A DNA stretch of 6,282 nucleotides from Bacillota bacterium (lineage in GTDB: Bacteria; Bacillota; Clostridia; Lachnospirales; Lachnospiraceae), in contig JAEWWQ010000456.1 of NCBI GenBank assembly GCA_023458855.1, forward strand, positions 1 to 6,282, in the 5' to 3' direction. The position numbers and the translations under genes were made by a program. Shown here piece by piece: positions 1 through 5,226 of the stretch. The notes below the pieces were generated by a model. The model saw only the letters and a program-made list of their open reading frames with translations. It made no database searches and had not been told where the DNA came from. Position 1 is the first letter of the stretch. The number at the start of each line of letters is the position of its first letter.

Positions 1-699
1 ATTGTACTGCAGTCAAAATGCGGCATTGTGCCGGGAAATCGTTTTGACTTTTCGAAGGAACATATTCTTACTTCTGTAGAGAACAGCCTGAAGCGTTTAA
101 AGACTGATTATCTGGATGTATTGCTGCTTCACAGACCGGATGCATTAATAGAACCGGAGGAAGTAGCAGAAGCTTTTGAAATATTAGAAAGCTCTGGGAA
201 GGTACGTAACTTTGGTGTGTCGAATCAGAACCCGATGCAGATGCAGTTATTACAGAAATCATTAAAACAGAATATTGTTGCAAATCAGCTTCAGTTAAGT
301 ATTACCAATGCAACTATGATTTCGGCAGGTATCAATGTGAACATGCTAAATGACTCAGCTGTTAACCGAGATGGCGGCGTACTTGATTATTGCAGATTGC
401 ATGATATCACTATTCAGCCATGGTCACCATTCCAATACGGATTCTTTGAAGGTGTGTTCTTAGGAAATGATAAATTTCCGGAACTAAATAAAGTGATTGA
501 TAGTATCTCAGAAAAATATGGAGTAAAGAATACTACCGTAGCAGTTGCATGGATTCTACGCCATCCGGCACATATGCAGCCGGTCATAGGGACCATGAAT
601 GAAGAACGTCTGAAAGACTGCTGCAAGGCAGCTGAAATCACAATAACAAGAGAAGAGTGGTATGAAATATACCGTGCAGCCGGAAACGTGTTACCTTAA
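1..699 (+). CDS. Aldo/keto reductase, YdhF-like, 5' end outside window
   Basis: This is the C-terminal part of an NAD(P)H-dependent aldo/keto reductase, a cytosolic TIM-barrel enzyme that reduces aldehydes or ketones. Frame 1 is open from the first base, giving 232 residues before the TAA. The family is about 300 residues, so roughly 70-80 are missing; the in-frame GTG at 28 is internal and not the true start. Numbering from the window edge, QSKCG contains the catalytic lysine (K6) and LLLHRPD the catalytic histidine (H44). The partner Asp and Tyr of the AKR tetrad fall in the missing part. NFGVSN (about 77-82) is the conserved strand motif, and VIGTMNEERLKD near the C-terminus is the cofactor-phosphate binding region. 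The wording most resembles E. coli YdhF. The next gene starts 15 bases after the stop, so the two are probably one operon. The family is sure; the substrate is unknown. Confidence 0.93.
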   Translation: MVLQSKCGIVPGNRFDFSKEHILTSVENSLKRLKTDYLDVLLLHRPDALIEPEEVAEAFEILESSGKVRNFGVSNQNPMQMQLLQKSLKQNIVANQLQLSITNATMISAGINVNMLNDSAVNRDGGVLDYCRLHDITIQPWSPFQYGFFEGVFLGNDKFPELNKVIDSISEKYGVKNTTVAVAWILRHPAHMQPVIGTMNEERLKDCCKAAEITITREEWYEIYRAAGNVLP

Positions 700-714
700 A
701 GGAGGAGATAAACT

Positions 715-1878
715 ATGGGTTTTAATTATTATATGCCATCCCGCATTTTGTTTGGAAAAGGAAAATTAAAGGAATTGCACCAACAGCAATTACCGGGTAA
801 AAAGGCACTAATCGTTACTTCAGCAGGAACCTCAGTGAAAAAGTATGGATATCTGGAACGATTACAGGAACAATTGAAAATAGCAAATGTAGAATATGTA
901 ATATTTGACAAGATACTTCCCAATCCGATTATTGACCATGTCCGCGAAGGTGCCCTCCTTGCCAGAAATGAGAAGTGTGATTTTGTGATCGGGCTGGGTG
1001 GAGGGAGCAGTATTGATTCTTCCAAATCAATTGCCGTTATGGCAACAAATGAAGGCGACTATTGGGATTATGTATCGGGAGGCAGTGGGAAAGGAATAGC
1101 AGTTCCAATCGCACCATTGCCAATCGTTGCAATTACAACAACAGCAGGTACCGGAACAGAGGCTGATCCATGGACGGTTATTACGAATGGGCACGAGAAA
1201 ATAGGCTTTGGATATGAGAAGACCTTTCCTGTCTTATCCGTAGTCGATCCGGAACTAATGATGACGGTGCCATCCCACTTAACGGCTTATCAGGGATTTG
1301 ATGCACTTTTTCACAGTACAGAGGGATATTTGAATACAACAGCAAATGAAATGAGCGATTTATTTGCCCTAAAAGCAATTTCTCTGATTGGAAAAAGTCT
1401 TGTAGATGCTGTAAAGGATGGTAATAATGAAAAAGCAAGGGCGAACGTGGCGCTTGCGAATACACTGTCCGGTATTGTAGAGTCAACATCCGGCTGTACT
1501 TCTGAACACTCCATGGAGCATGCACTTAGTGCATACCATCCGGAACTCCCGCATGGGGCAGGGCTTATTATGATCAGTAAGGCATATTATTCATTTCTGG
1601 CAGCATCAGGTGCATGTAAGGAACGAATGGTCGCTATGGCAAAAGCATTGGGAAAGACAGACGCAACAGAAGCGGCAGATTTTGTTACCGCACTTGTTGT
1701 ACTTCAGAAAAACTGCGGTGTTGAAGACTTAAAAATGTCCGAATATGGAATAAAAGAGGAAGAAATACCGAAGATAGCTGAAAATGCAAGGGAAACAATG
1801 GGAGGACTATTTGCAGTAGATCCTTGTCCGATTGATCATGAAAGTGTAATTAAGATATTAAAGGAATCCTATCGGTAA
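715..1878 (+). CDS. Iron-containing alcohol dehydrogenase
   Basis: This is a complete 387-residue group III (iron-containing) alcohol dehydrogenase, a cytosolic NAD(P)(H)-dependent enzyme that interconverts alcohols and aldehydes or ketones. The length is normal for the family. The N-terminal dinucleotide-binding domain carries GGGSSIDSSK (95-104) and the TTTAGTGTEAD segment (141-151). The C-terminal helical domain holds the metal site. By comparison with E. coli FucO the ligands should be D196 and H200 (in DALFH), H265 and H280 (PHG), with H269 as the extra active-site histidine. All are present, so the enzyme should be active. The H265-H280 spacing is one residue longer than I recall for FucO (263/277), pointing to a different subfamily. 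The ATG is fixed by a near-perfect AAAGGAGG at 698-705, nine bases upstream and overlapping the preceding stop. The substrate cannot be assigned. Confidence 0.96.
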   Translation: MGFNYYMPSRILFGKGKLKELHQQQLPGKKALIVTSAGTSVKKYGYLERLQEQLKIANVEYVIFDKILPNPIIDHVREGALLARNEKCDFVIGLGGGSSIDSSKSIAVMATNEGDYWDYVSGGSGKGIAVPIAPLPIVAITTTAGTGTEADPWTVITNGHEKIGFGYEKTFPVLSVVDPELMMTVPSHLTAYQGFDALFHSTEGYLNTTANEMSDLFALKAISLIGKSLVDAVKDGNNEKARANVALANTLSGIVESTSGCTSEHSMEHALSAYHPELPHGAGLIMISKAYYSFLAASGACKERMVAMAKALGKTDATEAADFVTALVVLQKNCGVEDLKMSEYGIKEEEIPKIAENARETMGGLFAVDPCPIDHESVIKILKESYR

Positions 1879-1939
1879 AGATACAGTCAAACTGATATAG
1901 CTGATATGCATTTTTAGAAAGTCTGTATTAATTTTATTA

Positions 1940-1949
1940 AGTTATAACT
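1940..1949. repeat. 10-bp perfect palindrome in spacer
   Basis: AGTTATAACT is its own reverse complement and is followed one base later by a run of six T (1951-1956). It has no loop, so it is a poor terminator hairpin. It could be half of a regulatory site or simply chance in AT-rich DNA. A second 10-bp palindrome lies 32 bases downstream (1972-1981). Confidence 0.3.
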
Positions 1950-1971
1950 GTTTTTTAGTATTATATTGCTG

Positions 1972-2000
1972 TTTACGTAAAAAGATATGGGATATATAAT
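1972..2000 (+). promoter_or_regulatory. Candidate sigma-A promoter overlapping a palindrome
   Basis: TTTACG (1972-1977, 4 of 6 matches to the -35 consensus) is followed, after exactly 17 bases, by a perfect -10 box TATAAT (1995-2000). The -35 box lies inside the 10-bp palindrome TTTACGTAAA (1972-1981), which could be an operator. Transcription would start near 2007, inside the left arm of the inverted repeat at 2001-2052, and would read towards the DUF2156 gene. The leader would be about 145 bases. This rests on box matching only. Confidence 0.45.
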
Positions 2001-2052
2001 AATAGTACTAACTGGAAATATGATATTTAAGATATTTCCGGCTAGTACTATT
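2001..2052 (+). terminator. 21-bp imperfect inverted repeat: terminator or leader hairpin
   Basis: Arms 2001-2021 and 2032-2052 pair over 21 positions: 19 Watson-Crick pairs, one G:U (2013/2040) and one A:C mismatch (2011/2042). The loop has 10 bases. A run of TTTT (2051-2054) follows, but two of these T are used in the stem, so the free U tail is short. It is the best candidate terminator for the alcohol dehydrogenase operon, although it starts 122 bases after that stop codon. Because a perfect TATAAT ends at base 2000, it could instead form at the 5' end of the downstream transcript, or act as DNA. Each arm contains the palindrome TAGTACTA (2003-2010 and 2043-2050), the two being 40 bases apart. 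Confidence 0.5.
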
Positions 2053-2101
2053 TTGATGAATTTTATATTCAGGGCGTAAGTATATTTATGATAAGATTCA
2101 T

Positions 2102-2107
2102 TATAAT
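2102..2107 (+). promoter_or_regulatory. Possible second -10 box upstream of DUF2156 gene
   Basis: A perfect TATAAT sits 44 bases before the ATG at 2152, a sensible distance for a promoter of the DUF2156/GNAT pair. No recognisable -35 box is found 16-18 bases upstream, and no TG extension precedes it. In DNA this AT-rich the match may be accidental. It competes with the better-spaced pair at 1972-2000. Confidence 0.3.
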
Positions 2108-2151
2108 GGAAAACATAAGAAAAAGATGTCTAAGAAAGGAAAAAATATAGG

Positions 2152-3039
2152 ATGGTAGATTTTAAGAAAATAGAGTTAAAGGATAAAGCCTGGGTAGATA
2201 CCTGCTTCAAAAAAGCAGATTACAAAGGATGCGAATATTCTTTTACGAATAATTATATCTGGCGAAAAGCGTATGATCTTATGATTGCAGAGGTCTATGG
2301 TAATTTCTGTGCGATGACAGGAGGGGAAGGACAGATTACTTATACTTATCCGGCAGGTAATGATAAAAAGAAAGAAACTGTGGAAGCTCTTATGCAGGAT
2401 GCAAGAGAAAGGGGTATAAAATTCCGCTTAAGGGGCATCACATCAGAACAGGTAAAAGAGTTAGAGCAATGGTTCCCGGATACATTTATCTTCACATTAA
2501 GAAGAGATGAAAGTGATTATATTTATACAGCGGAAAAACTCACAAACCTTGCCGGTAAGAAAATGAAGGGAAAAAGGAACCACATTGCAAGATTCAAAGA
2601 CTGTGAAGACTGGGGCTATTTTGATATTACTGAGGAAACTTTACAGGAATGTTTTGAAATGAGCGTAAAGTGGTGTAAACTGCATGGCTGTGGAAAGGAT
2701 GAGGAATTAAAAAAAGAGTTTTGTGCAGTGGAACAAGCTTTTCAGCACTTTGGAGAACTACAGCTGCAGGGAGGCTTTATCAGACGGAAGGGAGAAATTG
2801 TGGCATATACCATGGGAGAACCGTTATCCAGTGATACCTTTGTAGTCCATATAGAAAAAGCGTTTCCTGATATTCAGGGAGCGTATCCGATAATCAATCA
2901 GCAGTTTGTAGAGCATAATTGTCAAAACTATAATTATGTAAACCGTGAAGAGGATGTTGGGGATGAAGGATTAAGAAAAGCAAAACTTTCTTATTATCCA
3001 GATATTCTCCTTGATAAATATGAGGCTGTCTTAAGGTAA
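2152..3039 (+). CDS. DUF2156 / phosphatidylglycerol lysyltransferase C-domain protein
   Basis: This is a 295-residue soluble protein of the DUF2156 family, related to the C-terminal catalytic domain of MprF-type phosphatidylglycerol lysyltransferases, which transfer an amino acid from aminoacyl-tRNA to a lipid. The fold is a tandem GNAT/Fem-like one. Visible family signatures are the DYIY...KL...L.GKK...KRNHI.RF block (122-148), HIEKAFPDIQGAYPIIN (233-249), and YVNREEDVGDEGLRKAKLSY (262-281) near the C-terminus. There is no membrane segment or flippase domain, so it is not a full MprF and lipid modification should not be assumed. The stand-alone family is essentially uncharacterised, and an aminoacyl- or acyl-transferase role is inferred from fold. 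AAAGGA (2135-2140) lies 11 bases before the ATG. A GNAT gene follows after 42 bases without a terminator. Confidence 0.9.
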   Translation: MVDFKKIELKDKAWVDTCFKKADYKGCEYSFTNNYIWRKAYDLMIAEVYGNFCAMTGGEGQITYTYPAGNDKKKETVEALMQDARERGIKFRLRGITSEQVKELEQWFPDTFIFTLRRDESDYIYTAEKLTNLAGKKMKGKRNHIARFKDCEDWGYFDITEETLQECFEMSVKWCKLHGCGKDEELKKEFCAVEQAFQHFGELQLQGGFIRRKGEIVAYTMGEPLSSDTFVVHIEKAFPDIQGAYPIINQQFVEHNCQNYNYVNREEDVGDEGLRKAKLSYYPDILLDKYEAVLR

Positions 3040-3081
3040 CAGGCTGAATAGTAATGTTTTAAGAGCATAAGGGGTGATGTA

Positions 3082-3981
3082 ATGTACTGTTTTGCGGACC
3101 AATCCATGTTGCCGGATTTAAAAGCAATCTGGAAAGAATGTTTTGGTGATGAAGAAGCGTATATTGATTTTTTCTTTTCTAATCAGATGAGAGCTGCGCA
3201 TACCTTTGAAAATCAACAGATATATATGGAATCCAGCCATATCTTTGAGAATCAGCTTGTATATATGGAATCTAATCGTCCGGTCTCCATGCTTACCATG
3301 ATACCGGGAACCCTTGTTTTGGAAGAAGGAAACAGAAAAATCTATTATATCTACGGCGTTGGAACGACAAAGAAATACCGTGGGAGAGGGTATGCCGCCG
3401 GACTTTTAAAACGGGCATACTCTTTGGCAAAAAAAGAAAATGCGGCATTAGTTCTGGTTCCGGCATCGGAAAGTCTGTATGCCTATTATAAAAAACTGGG
3501 ATTTGAAACTGTTTTTTATCAGAATAAAAGATCCTTTACTTTTTCCGATGATACAGAAAATACAAATTTGCCTATGTCGAGTATAAGGGAAGTAAATGCC
3601 GATACGTACGGAAGAATGAGAAATAAATATCTTTCCTATCAGGGAACAGTTATGTGGAACCAGAAAGAAATTCTGTATGCCTACAAAGAAAATCAATTTC
3701 TTGGAGGAAAAAGTTATTGTATTGAGTCTGGCGGTAAAGAGTATCTTCTTATGTGTTATGCGTATGAAAATTGTCTGTATGTAAGAGAAACAACATTATC
3801 GGATGAATTACTGGAGATGGTAATAATTACCATTGGAAAAGAATTTCAATGTCAGAAGGCTTCTGTAAGGCTTCCGGTTTTTAGTGGTTCTTTAGGGCAA
3901 AGAACTGCAAATGGAATGATTTTGCCAGGCATGTTTAACCAGTTGTTTCAGAATGGATATCTTGGACTGACATTAGATTAA
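3082..3981 (+). CDS. GNAT family N-acetyltransferase
   Basis: This is a 299-residue predicted cytosolic acetyl-CoA-dependent N-acetyltransferase; the acceptor is unknown. The GNAT domain occupies about residues 1-150. The YYIYGVGTTKKYRGRGYAAGLL stretch (88-109) supplies strand beta4 and the R-x-x-G-x-A pyrophosphate loop (R100, G103, A105). LYAYYKKLGFE (132-142) is the usual C-terminal GNAT motif. The C-terminal 150 residues form a second domain of the kind seen in larger GNAT proteins such as the Acetyltransf_9 group; I cannot assign it a function. Residues 40-52 and 53-65 are a tandem duplication just before the PVSML strand. The start is supported by AAGGGGTGA at 3069-3077. The DUF2156 gene lies 42 bases upstream, which suggests a shared transcript and perhaps a shared pathway. 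Confidence 0.9.
   Translation: MYCFADQSMLPDLKAIWKECFGDEEAYIDFFFSNQMRAAHTFENQQIYMESSHIFENQLVYMESNRPVSMLTMIPGTLVLEEGNRKIYYIYGVGTTKKYRGRGYAAGLLKRAYSLAKKENAALVLVPASESLYAYYKKLGFETVFYQNKRSFTFSDDTENTNLPMSSIREVNADTYGRMRNKYLSYQGTVMWNQKEILYAYKENQFLGGKSYCIESGGKEYLLMCYAYENCLYVRETTLSDELLEMVIITIGKEFQCQKASVRLPVFSGSLGQRTANGMILPGMFNQLFQNGYLGLTLD
3199..3276 (+). repeat. Tandem in-frame 39-bp duplication inside the GNAT gene
   Basis: Two adjacent 39-base units (3199-3237 and 3238-3276) match at 30 of 39 bases. They encode HTFENQQIYMESS and HIFENQLVYMESN. Of the nine differences several are silent third-position changes, so the duplication is not fresh and both copies have stayed in frame. It lengthens the region around the second beta strand of the GNAT fold by 13 residues. 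Confidence 0.85.
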
Positions 3982-3993
3982 TTATTTTAAGTC

Positions 3994-4022
3994 TTGTTAA
4001 ATTTCTAAAATCATGGCATTAT
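3994..4022 (+). promoter_or_regulatory. Candidate promoter for the HD-GYP gene
   Basis: TTGTTA (3994-3999, 4 of 6) and CATTAT (4017-4022, 4 of 6) are spaced 17 bases apart, and a TG at 4014-4015 gives an extended -10 element. Transcription would begin around 4029, about 40 bases before the ATG at 4068. The 86-base gap after the GNAT stop contains no convincing terminator, so read-through from upstream is also possible. Confidence 0.38.
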
Positions 4023-4067
4023 ATTGAGATGAAAAAAATAATGTAATTACTGAGGATAAACATAATT

Positions 4068-5141
4068 ATGAGATTTGTTCCCACAAACTGCTTACGGTCA
4101 GGTATGCAGCTGGCAAAAACAATATATGGTAAAAATAATGAACTATTACTTAGGTGTGGAGTCACGCTGAATCAGAGCTATATAGACAGTATCATGAGAC
4201 TGAAATATCCAGGAATCTATATTAATGATGATATTTCAAAAGATATTGAAGTTTTAAATGTAATCAGCGATAACTTGCGCATCAAGACAATGAGCGGCAT
4301 AAAAAAAATATTTATGAAGGCAGAGCATGGAAGCAAACAATTATTTAAGGAAGCCGAAATAAAGAAGCAGGTCGAGGATATTATTGATCAACTGCTGGAT
4401 AATAAAGGCATGATGGTCAATATGATTGACTTAAAATGCTTTGATAATTATACCTATTCCCATTCTGTTAATGTAGCAGTTCTCTCTATTATTCTGGGGA
4501 TTGCATTAGGGCTTAAAAAAAATACCCTGGTAAAGCTTGGGTTAGGTGCTTTGATGCACGATATAGGAAAAGTATTCGTTGATAAGAAGATTTTAAATAA
4601 ACCTGGAAAGCTGACGGATGAGGAATTTGATAAGATAAAAGAACATTCCAGACTTGGATATGAGTATGTAAATGAAAAGTTCAATCTGCCTACAATGAGT
4701 AGTCGTGCCATTGTAGATCATCATGAAAAATATGATGGTTCGGGATATCCATATGGAAAGCAGAAAGACGAAATCTCCCTGTTTGGTAAGATCATAGCCA
4801 TATCTGATGTTTATGATGCATTGTCTTCGGAAAGGACTTACAGACAGGCAATGAATCCATCCGAATCCATGGAATATATTATGGGTGGTTCCGGTACGCT
4901 GTTTGACCCGAAGATAGTAGATATATTTATCCACAAAATTGCGCCATATCCGGTTGGAACAATGGTACAACTAAGCAATAACTGGGTTGGTATTGTAGTT
5001 GAAAATTATGAATCAGTCTGTTTAAGACCTACAATAAGAGTAATACAGCAGGAAGAAAATAGCGTAGAGCCGTTCGAGATATCATTACGGGACGATTCCA
5101 GGTACTTAAACCTGACAATTAGCGGAATCGCATATCAGTAA
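4068..5141 (+). CDS. HD-GYP domain protein, predicted cyclic di-GMP phosphodiesterase
   Basis: This 357-residue soluble protein is predicted to hydrolyse cyclic di-GMP at a metal centre. The N-terminal region (1-110) resembles the leader domain common in clostridial HD-GYP proteins. The HD-GYP domain spans about 115-290. Visible catalytic residues are H132, the HD pair H164-D165, K168, H193, H218-H219, D247 and the intact HHEKYDGSGYP motif (218-228). R256 and R259 sit where substrate-phosphate contacts are expected. From memory of the Persephonella PmGH structure, the extra glutamate four residues before the first His is Tyr (Y128) here, which would favour a two-metal rather than three-metal site. 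Residues 294-357 form a small beta-rich tail. No receiver domain or membrane segment is present, so the input signal is unknown. GAGGA (4052-4056) lies 11 bases before the ATG. A membrane receptor gene follows. Confidence 0.94.
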   Translation: MRFVPTNCLRSGMQLAKTIYGKNNELLLRCGVTLNQSYIDSIMRLKYPGIYINDDISKDIEVLNVISDNLRIKTMSGIKKIFMKAEHGSKQLFKEAEIKKQVEDIIDQLLDNKGMMVNMIDLKCFDNYTYSHSVNVAVLSIILGIALGLKKNTLVKLGLGALMHDIGKVFVDKKILNKPGKLTDEEFDKIKEHSRLGYEYVNEKFNLPTMSSRAIVDHHEKYDGSGYPYGKQKDEISLFGKIIAISDVYDALSSERTYRQAMNPSESMEYIMGGSGTLFDPKIVDIFIHKIAPYPVGTMVQLSNNWVGIVVENYESVCLRPTIRVIQQEENSVEPFEISLRDDSRYLNLTISGIAYQ

Positions 5142-5143
5142 GC

Positions 5144-5161
5144 ATAGATTTTACAATCTAT
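5144..5161 (+). terminator. Weak hairpin after the HD-GYP gene
   Basis: ATAGATT (5144-5150) and AATCTAT (5155-5161) form a perfect 7-bp stem with a 4-base loop, two bases past the stop codon. The only G:C pair is internal, and the following bases TTACTT are a poor U tract. At best it is a leaky terminator, so co-transcription of the downstream receptor remains likely. Confidence 0.25.
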
Positions 5162-5192
5162 TTACTTCTCGTTGATAGTTTTCAGCCCCCGA

Positions 5193-5222
5193 TTTGGTAG
5201 ACTTAAGAAAACCAAACAGGAG
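5193..5222 (+). promoter_or_regulatory. Hairpin and ribosome binding site ahead of the Cache receptor
   Basis: TTTGGT (5193-5198) and ACCAAA (5211-5216) can pair as a 6-bp stem around a 12-base loop. The loop end lies immediately before AGGAG (5218-5222), the only Shine-Dalgarno candidate. AGGAG is 4 bases before the ATG at 5227, which is tight, and 13 before the in-frame ATG at 5236, which is loose. The start is therefore uncertain by three codons. The stem is too weak to claim as a regulator. Confidence 0.35.
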
Positions 5223-5226
5223 ACTG

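Noticed and set aside
68..1525. Several open frames of 67-114 codons on the minus strand (68-283, 414-641, 729-1025, 1181-1525, 1311-1514)
   Set aside because: They lie wholly inside the aldo/keto reductase and alcohol dehydrogenase genes, have no family resemblance that I can see, and are what antisense frames of coding DNA usually give.
3982..4001. TTAA-flanked inverted repeat after the GNAT stop as a terminator
   Set aside because: The stem is short, A/T only and contains a mismatch, and no T tract follows it.
4029..4046. Five-codon mini-ORF (MKKIM) just upstream of the HD-GYP gene
   Set aside because: No Shine-Dalgarno precedes it, it is very short, and an ATG followed by A-rich codons is expected by chance in this spacer.
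3448..4970. Minus-strand open frames at 3448-3696, 4454-4711 and 4593-4970
   Set aside because: They are antisense to strongly supported GNAT and HD-GYP coding sequence; the last two overlap each other and show no recognisable protein features.
5169..5203. Promoter-like TTGATA (5172-5177) and a sigma-D-like CCCGATTT (5188-5195) ahead of the receptor
   Set aside because: TTGATA has no -10 box at 16-18 bases, and the CCCGATTT element lacks a TAAA box about 15 bases upstream, so neither supports a promoter call.
5142..5226. Cyclic di-GMP riboswitch between the HD-GYP and receptor genes
   Set aside because: The gene context made this worth checking, but the gap is short and lacks the conserved GEMM-type core segments and a tetraloop/receptor arrangement.
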